Assembly (NCBI GenBank): GCA_905234125.1
Contig: CAJOGQ010000001.1
Span: 1 to 64,000, forward strand
Reading direction: 5' to 3'
Source: an uncultured Bacteroidaceae bacterium
GTDB lineage: Bacteria; Bacteroidota; Bacteroidia; Bacteroidales; Bacteroidaceae
DNA length: 64,000 nt
Part shown: in pieces, positions 43,868-53,253 of the stretch
How positions within the stretch are numbered: position 1 is the first letter of the stretch
How the letters are laid out: the number at the start of each line of letters is the position of its first letter
Translations under genes and position numbers: made by a program
The notes under the pieces: model-generated
Databases searched by the model: none
Seen by the model: only the letters and a program-made list of their open reading frames with translations
What the model was told of the DNA's origin: nothing

Positions 43868-43875
43868 TATCTTTG
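43868..43875 (+). promoter_or_regulatory. -7 element for the GH3 gene
   Basis: TATCTTTG, 37 bp upstream of ATG 43913. The closest TTTG is only 16 bp upstream, so the -33 box is uncertain. Confidence 0.5.
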
Positions 43876-43912
43876 CAAGCGAATCGGTGAAATCATAAAA
43901 ATAACCAACGAT

Positions 43913-46105
43913 ATGAAGAAGAACTTTATCCTCAGCGTGCTGATGGTCGTCGGAGGCATGACCGCGTCTGCACAAACGTATCTGAACCCGAACGCTCCCG
44001 TGGAGGAGCGAGTGAAGGACGCGCTCGGTCGCATGACGACTCACGAGAAAATCAAGTTGCTCCATGCGCAGAGCAAGTTCACGAGTGCCGGTGTGCCAAG
44101 GCTCGGCATCCGTCAGCTGAACATGGACGACGGGCCTCACGGGGTGCGTGAGGAGCTGGAGTGGAACACGTGGAGCCCAGCGAGGTGGACAAACGACTCG
44201 ATTGTGGCGTTCCCGTCACTGACGTGTCTGGCATCGACGTGGAACAGGGATTTGTCGCAGGCTTATGGCAATGCGGTGAGTGAGGAGTTCGCCTTCAGGG
44301 GCAAGGACATCATGCTGGGTCCTGGCGTGAACATCCAGCGAACTCCGCTGAACGGACGCGCCTTTGAGTATATGGGCGAGGACCCCTTCCTTGCGGGCGA
44401 GATGGTGGTGCCTTATATCCAGTCGGCGCAGAAGAATGGCGTGGCTTGTTGTCTGAAGCATTTCGTGCTGAATGACCAGGAGACAGATCGTTTCGGCGTG
44501 AACGTGAACATCTCGGAGCGGGCAATGAATGAGATTTATTTAGCTCCGTTCAAGCGGGCTGTGGAGAAGGCGAATGTGTGGACGATCATGGGCTCGTACA
44601 ACATGTGGAAGGGTGTTCACTGCTGTCACAATGACGAACTTCTGAACGGCATCCTGAAGAAGGACTGGGGCTGGGACGGCGCGCTGGTGAGTGACTGGGG
44701 TGGCACGACAAACACGATGGAGGCTGCGATGGGCGGTCTGGACATCGAGATGGGCACCTACACCGACGGCAAGACGAAGGAGAGCGACTTTGGCTACGAC
44801 GACTACTATCTGGGCAATGCGTTCGAGAAGCTCATCAAGGAGGGGAAGGTGCCGATGTCGGTGCTGGACGAGAAGGCGAGCCGTGTGCTGAGAACAATTT
44901 TCCGTACGGCGATGAATCCGCAGAAGGTGATCGGCAACCAATGTTCGGAGGCTCACTACGACGTATGCCGACAGATTGGCGAGGAAGGAATCGTATTATT
45001 AAAGAATGAGAAGAACATCCTGCCGTTGGACATTGCGAAATATAAAAAGTACAGCAACATCCTGGTGGTGGGCGAGAATGCCACGCGTTCGCTGACTCAG
45101 GGTGGAGGTTCGTCGGAACTGAAGACCCTGCACGATGACAGTCCGTTGGATGCGCTGAAACGACGCTATGAGACGATGATCGACTACGCCCAGGGCTACT
45201 ACTCGGGACGTGCGATGTATGACCATGTGGATAAGCTCGACCCTGTGAAGCAGGCTGAACTGAAGGCCGAAGCGCTGGAGAAGGCGAAATCGTGCGACCT
45301 CATCATCTTCATCGGAGGCCTGAACAAGAACACGCGCCAGGACTGCGAGAACGGCGACCGCGAGAGCTATGACCTGCCCTACGGACAGAACGAACTCATC
45401 GCGGAGCTGGCGAAAATTCAGAAGAACATTGTGGTGGTGACGTTCGGCGGAAATCCCTACGCGATGCCTTGGTTAAAGGACGTGGCAGGAGTGGTTCATT
45501 GCTGGTATCTGGGCAGTGAGGCTGGAAAGTCTCTGGTGAATGTGCTGAGTGGTGTGGTCAATCCGAGCGGAAAACTGCCTGTGACATTCGCTCAGAAGTA
45601 TGAGGACTATCCGTATGTGAAGTTCGGCGCCGAGGCCTATCCGGGCGTGAACAAGCAGGTATATTATAAAGAGGACATCTTCGTGGGCTACCGTCACTTC
45701 GCCACGAACAATGTGAAGCCTTTGTTCCCCTTCGGCTATGGACTGAGCTACACGACATTCGCCTACGGCAAGCCCACGGTGGAGAAGACTGGCGATGCCG
45801 TGACGGTGAGCGTGACTGTGACCAACACGGGCAAGGTGGCCGGAAAGGAAGTGGCACAGGTCTATGTCACTTATCCACAGATGGAGCAGGCACGTCCCGT
45901 CAAGGAACTGAAAGCCTTTGCCAAGACTCCCCTACTCGACCCCGGTGAGAGCGAGACTCTCCGCATGACCATCCCGATGGACGACCTCGCCGTGTATGAC
46001 GAAGAAGGACGTGGATGGGACATCGCCGAAGGCATGTACACGTTCAGCGTAGGCACTAACGTGAACGACATCAAGGGGAAAGCGGACGTGCAAATCGATA
46101 TGTAA
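43913..46105 (+). CDS. bglX: GH3 beta-glucosidase (BglX-like)
   Basis: A 730-residue exported glycoside hydrolase of family 3. Signal peptide 1-21 (ending ASAQ). TIM-barrel domain with LKHFVLND near 181-188 and the nucleophile Asp in ALVSDWGGT (D261). An alpha/beta sandwich domain (about 330-560) and a C-terminal fibronectin III-like domain (about 620-715) complete the canonical architecture. It removes terminal beta-glucosyl (or related) units from oligosaccharides. ATG 43913 is chosen since it starts the signal peptide; upstream in-frame Met 43862 precedes the -7 element. Confidence 0.93.
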   Translation: MKKNFILSVLMVVGGMTASAQTYLNPNAPVEERVKDALGRMTTHEKIKLLHAQSKFTSAGVPRLGIRQLNMDDGPHGVREELEWNTWSPARWTNDSIVAFPSLTCLASTWNRDLSQAYGNAVSEEFAFRGKDIMLGPGVNIQRTPLNGRAFEYMGEDPFLAGEMVVPYIQSAQKNGVACCLKHFVLNDQETDRFGVNVNISERAMNEIYLAPFKRAVEKANVWTIMGSYNMWKGVHCCHNDELLNGILKKDWGWDGALVSDWGGTTNTMEAAMGGLDIEMGTYTDGKTKESDFGYDDYYLGNAFEKLIKEGKVPMSVLDEKASRVLRTIFRTAMNPQKVIGNQCSEAHYDVCRQIGEEGIVLLKNEKNILPLDIAKYKKYSNILVVGENATRSLTQGGGSSELKTLHDDSPLDALKRRYETMIDYAQGYYSGRAMYDHVDKLDPVKQAELKAEALEKAKSCDLIIFIGGLNKNTRQDCENGDRESYDLPYGQNELIAELAKIQKNIVVVTFGGNPYAMPWLKDVAGVVHCWYLGSEAGKSLVNVLSGVVNPSGKLPVTFAQKYEDYPYVKFGAEAYPGVNKQVYYKEDIFVGYRHFATNNVKPLFPFGYGLSYTTFAYGKPTVEKTGDAVTVSVTVTNTGKVAGKEVAQVYVTYPQMEQARPVKELKAFAKTPLLDPGESETLRMTIPMDDLAVYDEEGRGWDIAEGMYTFSVGTNVNDIKGKADVQIDM

Positions 46106-46118
46106 GAAGAAGGGAATT

Positions 46119-46182
46119 AACGGAATAACGTTATAACGAAATAACTTCATAACGATATAACGAAATCACGGAAACAACGAAA
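46119..46182. repeat. 8-bp-period array, 8 units
   Basis: AACGGAAT AACGTTAT AACGAAAT AACTTCAT AACGATAT AACGAAAT CACGGAAA CAACGAAA, immediately followed by the ATG of the plug gene at 46183. It fills the whole gap between the GH3 and plug genes except 13 bp. Confidence 0.85.
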
Positions 46183-47427
46183 ATGAAACTCATCCGATTT
46201 CTCATCGTGTCAGCCCTACTCTTCTGTTGGTTGGGGGGCTTTGCTCAGGAGAACATCTGCTTCTCGCAACGCATCAAGACGTTGCAGGTGAAGCCGAATG
46301 GTGAATGGGGCGAGGCTCCCGTGACGCTGTTAGGCCGAGGGCACTGGATGGAAATCAGCTTTGACGACCTGCAGGCGAACTATCAGCGCTACACCTACAC
46401 CGTCACCCATTGCAACGCCAATTGGGAACAGAGCGATTTGCTTCAGAACGAGTACATGACGGGCTTCAACAATCAGCGCATCGACGATTACGAGCCTGCC
46501 ATCGGCGTCGAGATGAATTATTGCCACTACACGCTTCGACTCCCCAATGCCGAGAACCAGCTGTTGGTGTCGGGCAACTACATCGTTCACATCTACGAGG
46601 ACGGGGAGGATGAGCCGATTGCCCAGGCATGTTTCTCCCTGCTCGAACCTCGTGTGGGCGTGTCCATTGACGTCAGCTCCAACACCGACATCGACACCTA
46701 CGAGCGTCATCAGCAAGTGAATTTCGCCGTGAACTACAGTGGCTATCCCATCAGCAATGTGGTCAGCGACCTGAAGTATGTCGTGACTCAGAACAGGCGT
46801 TGGGACAATCATGTGGAAGACCTCCGCCCCACGACGATGCAGGTCAACAAGCTCATCTTCACCCACAACCGTCAACTCATCTTCAACGCTGGCAACGAAT
46901 ACCGACGCTTTGAGATGTTGGACGAATACGTGCCCACGATGCATGTGGATCGCATGGAGTACGACGGCGACTACTACAATGCCTTCCTCTACGTCGATGA
47001 GCAGAGAACCTCATATCTCTACGACAAGGATCAGGATGGGCGCTATGTGGTCAGAACTCGCGACAACGTGAACAACGACACGGAGAGCGACTATTTCCTC
47101 ACCCATTTCTCCCTCGAGATGCCCAAAGTGCCCGACGGAGAGGTATATCTCTTCGGCGACCTGACCAACAACCGCTATGAGGAGGCCTACCGGATGGAGT
47201 ACGACCTCATCGACCATCGGTACAATCTGGTGACGCCCCTGAAGCAAGGCTCCTATAATTATATGTATATGTACGTGAGGGACGGCGAGACCGTCGGGCA
47301 GACCCTGCCTTGCGAAGGCGACTTCCATCAGACGGAGAACGAATACTATGTGTATGTCTATCACCGACCCTTCGGATTGCGATATGACAAACTGGTCGGA
47401 TTTCAGAAAACGAATTATCAAGAATGA
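46183..47427 (+). CDS. DUF5103 type IX secretion plug-type protein
   Basis: A 414-residue secreted protein with signal peptide (1-21, ending GGFAQ). It matches DUF5103, whose N-terminal domain was identified as the Plug that seals the SprA channel of the type IX secretion system. Recognisable parts are CNANWEQSDLLQNEYM near 72-87, the central NEYRRFEMLDEYVPTMHVDRM and the C-terminal Ig-like segment GQTLPCEGDFHQTENEYYVYV. Its presence suggests, but does not prove, T9SS in this organism. It overlaps the next gene by 4 bp (ATGA). Confidence 0.85.
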   Translation: MKLIRFLIVSALLFCWLGGFAQENICFSQRIKTLQVKPNGEWGEAPVTLLGRGHWMEISFDDLQANYQRYTYTVTHCNANWEQSDLLQNEYMTGFNNQRIDDYEPAIGVEMNYCHYTLRLPNAENQLLVSGNYIVHIYEDGEDEPIAQACFSLLEPRVGVSIDVSSNTDIDTYERHQQVNFAVNYSGYPISNVVSDLKYVVTQNRRWDNHVEDLRPTTMQVNKLIFTHNRQLIFNAGNEYRRFEMLDEYVPTMHVDRMEYDGDYYNAFLYVDEQRTSYLYDKDQDGRYVVRTRDNVNNDTESDYFLTHFSLEMPKVPDGEVYLFGDLTNNRYEEAYRMEYDLIDHRYNLVTPLKQGSYNYMYMYVRDGETVGQTLPCEGDFHQTENEYYVYVYHRPFGLRYDKLVGFQKTNYQE

Positions 47428-50267
47428 GAGCGTTACTTGTCATCCTATTGCTAAGCATCCCCAGCTTCGGGTTTTCGCAGAGTCTGCAAAGCCAACTGAA
47501 GGACTGGGCTGAGAATTACACCCGCACTGACGCGAACATCAAACCCTCCACTGTGGTCTCGTGCGACATTGATGACGACGAGAAGGACATCCGCATCGTT
47601 TTCGGCGGAGGTTTTCCTGAACAGCACTTCACGCCCGAGGTTGTGGAGAGGATTTATCGGGACATCCGTTCCCTCATGCCGTCTTCACTCCGGAATTATG
47701 ATGTCGTCGTGGAGACAGACGGGCGTCCCATTGAAGACCTTGTCCCAAACTTCTTCCGGAAGGGAAAGAAAGACCACACGCGACTTCTGTCCGAGACCTA
47801 CAAGGGGGAGCCGTGGGTGAAGAATCTTTCGCGCCCCTACACGGCAGAGAAGGGTCTTGAAGGCAATCACATCGCCTTGTGGCAGAGTCACGGACGCTAC
47901 TACCGAGCCGAACGGAGCGACTGGTACTGGCAACGTCCTCGCCTGTTCTGCACCACCGAGGATCTCTTCTCGCAGACTTTCGTCATCCCATTCATCATCC
48001 CCATGCTTCAGAACGCAGGCGCCGTCGTCTTCACTCCTCGTGAACGCGACTACCAGACCCACGAAGTCATCGTGGACAACGACCAGCCCCACAAGAACGG
48101 CACTTATGTCGAGGCGTTCCGTCGGAAGCAGAAGCACACGAAATGGAAAACGACCGAGCAAAATGGATTTGCGCAGTACAAGACCACTTATACCTCTGCT
48201 GATTCTCCTTTCACCGACGGCAGTGCACGCTATGTGGCCACGACAACCTCTACCAAGGACGAGGGCATGGCGCAGTGGGTGCCTGACATTCCCGAAGAGG
48301 GGAAATACGCAGTGTACGTGACCTACCAATCCTACGAGAACTCAGTGGATGATGCCCTCTACACCGTCCACCACAAAGGCGGAACGACCGAATTCCACGT
48401 CAATCAGCAAATCGGAGGAGGCACATGGGTCTATCTCGGCACATTTGAGTTCGACGAGGGTCAGCACAACTACGGCATGGTCTCTCTGTCCAACATGAGC
48501 AAGCGAAAGGGCATCATCACCGCCGATGCTGTCCGATTCGGAGGAGGCATGGGCAACATCGTGCCCGAGGCGCATCCGAACATTCAGCCGTCGGGTTTGC
48601 CGAGATGGGCTGAGTGTGCCAAGTACAGCGTGCAGTGGTTCGGTTTCCCCTACAAGATTCACACGGAACCTTTCGGCGACAACGATTATAACAATGACAT
48701 CAACTCCCGATCGGCAGCCGTCAACTATCTGTCGGGCCATTCCATCTACAACCCCAACCGCGAGGACGGGCTGAAGGTTCCGCTCGACATCTCTGTCGCC
48801 TTCCACACCGATGCTGGCGTGAAGACCGACGATGCTTTTGTCGGTTCGTTGGGAGTCTATATGACCGACTTCAACGATGGCAAGACCGGCGCAGGCATGG
48901 ACAGATATGTGTCGCGCGACCTCATCAGCATGTTCCTGACGAACTTCACCACCGACCTGCGGAAATACCGTTGGCAGGTTCGTCAGCTCTGGAACCGCAA
49001 CTACGGCGAGGCCCGTGCCCCGATGCCTCCCGCCTGCATTCTGGAGATGCTCTCCCATCAGAACTTCGCCGACATGCGGTTGGCTTACGACCCGCACTTC
49101 AAGTTCGACCTCTCGCGCTCCGTCTATAAGACCATCGTGAAGTACATCGCCACGCTCTACAAGCGCGATTACGTCATCCAGCCACTGCCCGTCGAGAACT
49201 TCGCCATCACGCTGAATGAGCAGAAGCAGACCGCCACCCTTTCGTGGTCGCCTGTCGATGATCCCCTCGAACCGACGGCGCGTCCTAAGGAATATGTGCT
49301 CTACACCCGCCGAGGCCACCAAGGTTTCGACAACGGTATCATCGTCAAAGGGACGAGCCACACCGTCGAGCTGAATCCCGACGAAGTCTATTCCTTCAAG
49401 GTCACGGCTCTGAACGACGGTGGCGAGAGCTTTCCTTCTGAGGTCTTGGCTTGTGGCATCGCTTCGCAGAACAAAGGCACGGTGCTCATCGTCAACGGCT
49501 TCACCCGTCTTGAAGGTCCCAAGGTGATTGACACACAGACCGAGTGCGGTTTCGACCTCGATGCCGACCCCGGCGTTCCCTACGGAGCCTACACGGGTTT
49601 CTGTGGCCGCCAGCGCTCTTTCGACCGTTCGAAGGCAGGCAGTGAGGCCTCCGACGGACTGGGCATGAGTGGCATGGAGTTGGAGGGGCAGCTGATGATG
49701 GGCAACACGTTCGATTATCCCGTCATCCATGGTCGCGCCATCCTTCTCAGCCGCACCCATTCCTTCACCTCGTGCAGTGAGCAGTCACTCGCCGAGGGCA
49801 AGATTTCCCTCTCCGACTACCCCATCATCGACCTCATCTACGGCACCCAGAAGCAGTTCAACAGCCGCACCAACACGCTCGTCGAGCAATACTACAATCA
49901 GGGCGGCAAGGTGCTGATGAGCGCAGCCAATGCCGGATGTCCCACCATCGGCGGAACCATCGCAGGCCAACTCTCACCCATCAACTCTCAACTGTCAACT
50001 GTCAACTATCAACTGTCAACCATCACCGGTTGTGGCCTCACCTTCGACATCCATCGCGAAATGAATCCTGAGAGTTACTGCGTTCCCTCGCCGAGCGTGC
50101 TGGTTCCAGCGGGCAGTGCCATCCCCATCCTCACCTACGCCAACGGCAACTGCGCCGCCATCGCCGAGGAGCATCGCTTCGTCCGTCTCGGTTTCCCGCT
50201 CGAAAGCATCACCGACCACAAGACCATCAACGCCCTCACCCGTGCATTCCTCACCTTCCTTGAATAA
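47424..50267 (+). CDS. Golvesin-domain / amidase-like secreted protein
   Basis: A 947-residue exported protein (signal 1-19, ending GFSQ). The N-terminal half has amidase_3-like features (HIALWQSHGRYY about 148; FHTDAG about 453; MLSHQNFADMRLAYD about 540), interrupted by a golvesin/xanthan-lyase-type domain near 270-375 (IPEEGKYAVYVTYQSYEN). A fibronectin III module (about 590-670) and a C-terminal flavodoxin-like or peptidase-associated domain follow. It probably remodels peptidoglycan or a surface polysaccharide. Start overlaps the plug gene by 4 bp (ATGA). A heptamer array (49968-50023) is translated in frame near residue 855. Confidence 0.8.
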   Translation: MRALLVILLLSIPSFGFSQSLQSQLKDWAENYTRTDANIKPSTVVSCDIDDDEKDIRIVFGGGFPEQHFTPEVVERIYRDIRSLMPSSLRNYDVVVETDGRPIEDLVPNFFRKGKKDHTRLLSETYKGEPWVKNLSRPYTAEKGLEGNHIALWQSHGRYYRAERSDWYWQRPRLFCTTEDLFSQTFVIPFIIPMLQNAGAVVFTPRERDYQTHEVIVDNDQPHKNGTYVEAFRRKQKHTKWKTTEQNGFAQYKTTYTSADSPFTDGSARYVATTTSTKDEGMAQWVPDIPEEGKYAVYVTYQSYENSVDDALYTVHHKGGTTEFHVNQQIGGGTWVYLGTFEFDEGQHNYGMVSLSNMSKRKGIITADAVRFGGGMGNIVPEAHPNIQPSGLPRWAECAKYSVQWFGFPYKIHTEPFGDNDYNNDINSRSAAVNYLSGHSIYNPNREDGLKVPLDISVAFHTDAGVKTDDAFVGSLGVYMTDFNDGKTGAGMDRYVSRDLISMFLTNFTTDLRKYRWQVRQLWNRNYGEARAPMPPACILEMLSHQNFADMRLAYDPHFKFDLSRSVYKTIVKYIATLYKRDYVIQPLPVENFAITLNEQKQTATLSWSPVDDPLEPTARPKEYVLYTRRGHQGFDNGIIVKGTSHTVELNPDEVYSFKVTALNDGGESFPSEVLACGIASQNKGTVLIVNGFTRLEGPKVIDTQTECGFDLDADPGVPYGAYTGFCGRQRSFDRSKAGSEASDGLGMSGMELEGQLMMGNTFDYPVIHGRAILLSRTHSFTSCSEQSLAEGKISLSDYPIIDLIYGTQKQFNSRTNTLVEQYYNQGGKVLMSAANAGCPTIGGTIAGQLSPINSQLSTVNYQLSTITGCGLTFDIHREMNPESYCVPSPSVLVPAGSAIPILTYANGNCAAIAEEHRFVRLGFPLESITDHKTINALTRAFLTFLE
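49968..50023. repeat. Heptamer array inside the golvesin/amidase-like gene, 8 units
   Basis: CAACTCT CACCCAT CAACTCT CAACTGT CAACTGT CAACTAT CAACTGT CAACCAT. It is translated as a repetitive segment (INSQLSTVNYQLSTIT) without disrupting the frame. The unit type equals the array at 62161-62188. Confidence 0.85.
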
Positions 50268-50273
50268 TATATA

Positions 50274-52106
50274 ATGTCCTTCCTCCCCACCACCAAGAAA
50301 GAAGTCGAGCGGCTCGGCTGGGATGCCCTCGATGTCATCATCTTCTCCGGCGACGCATACGTTGACCACCCATCCTTCGCGGCGGCGGTCATCGGACGCA
50401 TACTTGAGGCGGAAGGCTTGCGGGTGGCCATCGTTCCCCAGCCCGACTGGCATGGCGACTACCGCGACTTCAAGAAGCTGGGGCGTCCGCGCCTCTTCTT
50501 CGCCGTTGCGCCCGGGGCGATGGACTCGATGGTGAACAAATACACGGCCAACAAGCGTCTGCGCTCGGAGGATGCCTACTCGCCCGACGGCCGCCACGAC
50601 CTCCGTCCCGAATACCCCACCATCGTCTATACCCGCATCCTCAAGGAGCTCTTCCCCGATGTGCCCGTCGTCATCGGAGGCATCGAGGCCAGTCTGCGCC
50701 GACTCACCCACTACGACTACTGGCAAGACCGTCTCCTCCCGTCCATCCTCGTTCCCTCGGGCGCCGACCTGCTGATCTACGGTATGGGTGAGAAGCCGAT
50801 GGTGTCGCTGGCACAGCTCTTGGCAGAGCAGGACTGCGAGATAGACGTGAAGAGGTTCCGCAACCTCATGGCCCGTTTCCCGCAGCGACAGACCGTCTCC
50901 CTATTATATAAAAATGAGATTCCCGGCGGCATCCGTCCCGACGACATCGTGCTCCACAGCCACGAGGAATGTCTCCGCAACAAGCGTGCCCAGGCCGAGA
51001 ACTTCCGCCACATCGAGGAGGAATCGAACAAATATGAGGCGAAGCGCATCATACAGGAGACCGAGCCCCTTTTCGCCGTGGTCAATCCCCCCTACCAGCC
51101 ACTCACTCAGGACGAGCTCGACCGCTCCTTCGACCTGCCCTACACGCGTCTGCCCCACCCCAAGTACAAGGGCAAGCGCATCCCAGCCTACGAGATGATC
51201 AAGTTCTCCGTGTGCCTCCACCGCGGATGCTTCGGCGGATGCGCCTTCTGCACCATCTCCGCCCACCAGGGCAAGTTCATCACCTCCCGAAGCAAAGAGA
51301 GCATCCTGCGCGAGGTGAAGGCCATCACCCAGATGCCCGACTTCAAAGGCTACCTGAGCGACCTCGGCGGCCCATCCGCCAACATGTACGCCATGCACGG
51401 CAAGAACCTCGACCTCTGCCACCAGTGCAAGCGACCCTCGTGCATCCATCCCAAGATCTGCCCCAATCTCAACACCGACCACTCCGCCCTGCTCGACATC
51501 TACCGAGCCGTCGACCGAGTGCCCGGCATCAAGAAGAGCTTCATCGGCTCCGGCGTGCGCTACGACCTCCTCATGCACGACACCGGCGACGAGCGCTCCA
51601 ACCGCATCAACCGCCAGTACACCGAGGAGCTCATCACCCGCCACGTCAGCGGCCGTCTGAAAGTGGCGCCCGAACACACCTCCGACCGCGTGCTCTCCCT
51701 CATGCGCAAGCCCTCCTTCCAGCTCTTCTACGACTTCAAGCGCATCTTCGACGACATCAACCGCCGCCACAACCTGCGCCAGCAGATCATCCCCTACTTC
51801 ATCAGCTCCCATCCCGGCTGCACCGCCGAAGACATGGCCGAGCTCGCCTGTCTGACCAAAGACCTCAACTTCCAGCTCGAGCAGGTGCAGGACTTCACCC
51901 CCACGCCCATGACCGTCTCCACCGAGGCCTGGTACACCGGCCTCCACCCCTACACCCTCCAGCCCGTCTTCTCCGCCAAGACACAAAAAGAAAAACTGGC
52001 CCAACGCCAGTTCTTCTTCTGGTACAAGCCCGCCGAACGCCAAAACATCATCCGGCTGCTCCGTCAGATGGGCCGCGAAGACCTCATCCGCAAACTCTTC
52101 AAATAA
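50274..52106 (+). CDS. ygiQ: Radical-SAM protein YgiQ (UPF0313)
   Basis: A 610-residue YgiQ-family protein. N-terminal B12-binding-like segment (GWDALDVIIFSGDAYVDHP, 13-31), central radical-SAM domain with cluster motif CFGGCAFC near 320 (after SVCLHRG), and C-terminal part with HVSGRLKVAPEHTS and FISSHPGCT. The CHQCKRPSC and CPN motifs may bind a second cluster. Function of the family is unknown. It starts 6 bp after the amidase-like gene, so they share a transcript. Confidence 0.92.
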   Translation: MSFLPTTKKEVERLGWDALDVIIFSGDAYVDHPSFAAAVIGRILEAEGLRVAIVPQPDWHGDYRDFKKLGRPRLFFAVAPGAMDSMVNKYTANKRLRSEDAYSPDGRHDLRPEYPTIVYTRILKELFPDVPVVIGGIEASLRRLTHYDYWQDRLLPSILVPSGADLLIYGMGEKPMVSLAQLLAEQDCEIDVKRFRNLMARFPQRQTVSLLYKNEIPGGIRPDDIVLHSHEECLRNKRAQAENFRHIEEESNKYEAKRIIQETEPLFAVVNPPYQPLTQDELDRSFDLPYTRLPHPKYKGKRIPAYEMIKFSVCLHRGCFGGCAFCTISAHQGKFITSRSKESILREVKAITQMPDFKGYLSDLGGPSANMYAMHGKNLDLCHQCKRPSCIHPKICPNLNTDHSALLDIYRAVDRVPGIKKSFIGSGVRYDLLMHDTGDERSNRINRQYTEELITRHVSGRLKVAPEHTSDRVLSLMRKPSFQLFYDFKRIFDDINRRHNLRQQIIPYFISSHPGCTAEDMAELACLTKDLNFQLEQVQDFTPTPMTVSTEAWYTGLHPYTLQPVFSAKTQKEKLAQRQFFFWYKPAERQNIIRLLRQMGREDLIRKLFK

Positions 52107-52126
52107 GCGACGACATCGCGTCAGCC

Positions 52127-52153
52127 TTTCTGTGATTTCTGTGATTTCTGTGT
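52127..52153. repeat. 9-bp-period repeat, 3 units
   Basis: TTTCTGTGA TTTCTGTGA TTTCTGTGT, in the gap between convergent ygiQ and DUF6261 genes, followed by two GTCCGTGTG-like copies to 52187. No stable hairpin. Confidence 0.75.
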
Positions 52154-52188
52154 GACCTTAAAAAAAAGTCCGTGTGCTTTCCGTGTGG

Positions 52189-53169
52189 CTATCCGCCGAA
52201 TCCCCCGCCTTCTGGTGGAGGCCCGCTGTTCTCGTCATCATTCGACCCGCCATTCTGATCAGACCCGCCATTCTGCTGGTTCTGCTGATCCACCTGATCA
52301 GAGCCCGGGAATCCTCCTCCCTCAGGTGGAGGGCCGCTGTTCTCATCGTCATTCGAGCTGCCACCCTGTTCGGAGCCGCCTCCATTGTTCTCATCACTCC
52401 CATTGCCCCCATTGTTCACATCAGAACCACCCTGCTGAGAGCCAGAGCCGTGAGCCATGGCGTGCTGGCGCACATAGTCGATGTTCTTGTTCAGACGATT
52501 GATGAGCTGGGCATAAGCCTGCGTGTCGTCGTTCACCACGGCGAACGAGTTGAGCAGAAGGACAAGCGCGCGGTACTCGGGATAGAGCGCCTCCCTGGCC
52601 TTCTTCACCGCCTGAACCTCGGGCGCAGCGTCGTTGCGCGACGTCATCAGCTGACGGAGTTCGCGCTCGATGGCGGCCAGACGCGTCATGGCGCCGGTCA
52701 GGCCCAAGGTCGCCGCATCGGTCTGGAGCGACGGGGTGGCATTCCACTCGCCCGTGAACTGCTCAATCTTCGACCACTCCGAAATCATGTTCTCCGTGGG
52801 GTCGATGCGGTGCTTGCGCACGAACTCATAAAACCTCGTGGCGGCCTGCTTCTTGTCCGAATCGAAGTCCATCCTCCAGAAGGCATCCACCAGCCCCTTC
52901 ACGCCATAGACGAGCTGGTCGCCCTCTGTGTCGAGCTTCGAAATGTCTGCCGTCTCCTCAGCCTTCAGTTGCTGGGCATAGACAACGTCCAGCGCCGTGT
53001 AGGCCGTGCGCGTGCTCTCTAACTGACGACCGAGCTTGGTGGGGATGGGGTTCTCCACCGTGAAGAACTCGTCGAACTGGTCGAGCGCATACTTCACCAC
53101 GCTGATGCACACGGCGTTCGTCGTGTTTCGCAGGTTCAATTCCTGCACTAAAACCGGAATATTTTCCAT
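52189..53169 (-). CDS. DUF6261 family protein with duplicated Gly/Asp-rich tail
   Basis: A 326-residue protein without signal peptide or membrane helix. Residues 1-235 are alpha-helical and match the pattern of the DUF6261 family (Bacteroidetes only, function unknown), starting with LVQELNLRNTTNAV. The last 85 residues are low complexity (Gly, Ser, Asn, Asp, Gln) and contain the unit NDDENSGPPPEGGGF twice, ending GPPPEGGGFGG. The same ending is seen in the fragment at 2-190. A candidate promoter at 53564-53595 would give a leader of about 390 nt containing the 42-bp tandem repeat. Confidence 0.8.
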   Translation of the reverse strand: MENIPVLVQELNLRNTTNAVCISVVKYALDQFDEFFTVENPIPTKLGRQLESTRTAYTALDVVYAQQLKAEETADISKLDTEGDQLVYGVKGLVDAFWRMDFDSDKKQAATRFYEFVRKHRIDPTENMISEWSKIEQFTGEWNATPSLQTDAATLGLTGAMTRLAAIERELRQLMTSRNDAAPEVQAVKKAREALYPEYRALVLLLNSFAVVNDDTQAYAQLINRLNKNIDYVRQHAMAHGSGSQQGGSDVNNGGNGSDENNGGGSEQGGSSNDDENSGPPPEGGGFPGSDQVDQQNQQNGGSDQNGGSNDDENSGPPPEGGGFGG

Positions 53170-53253
53170 AAGCGTTTTGGTTTAAGTTAAAGAAATAGTT
53201 TAGTTATTCTCAAGGCGCCGAAACGCCGAAATGTTAAAATCCGAATGGCATAC

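Noticed and set aside
48342-49760. A 472-codon minus-strand frame
   Set aside because: It lies wholly inside the golvesin/amidase-like gene, whose own frame has domains and a signal peptide.
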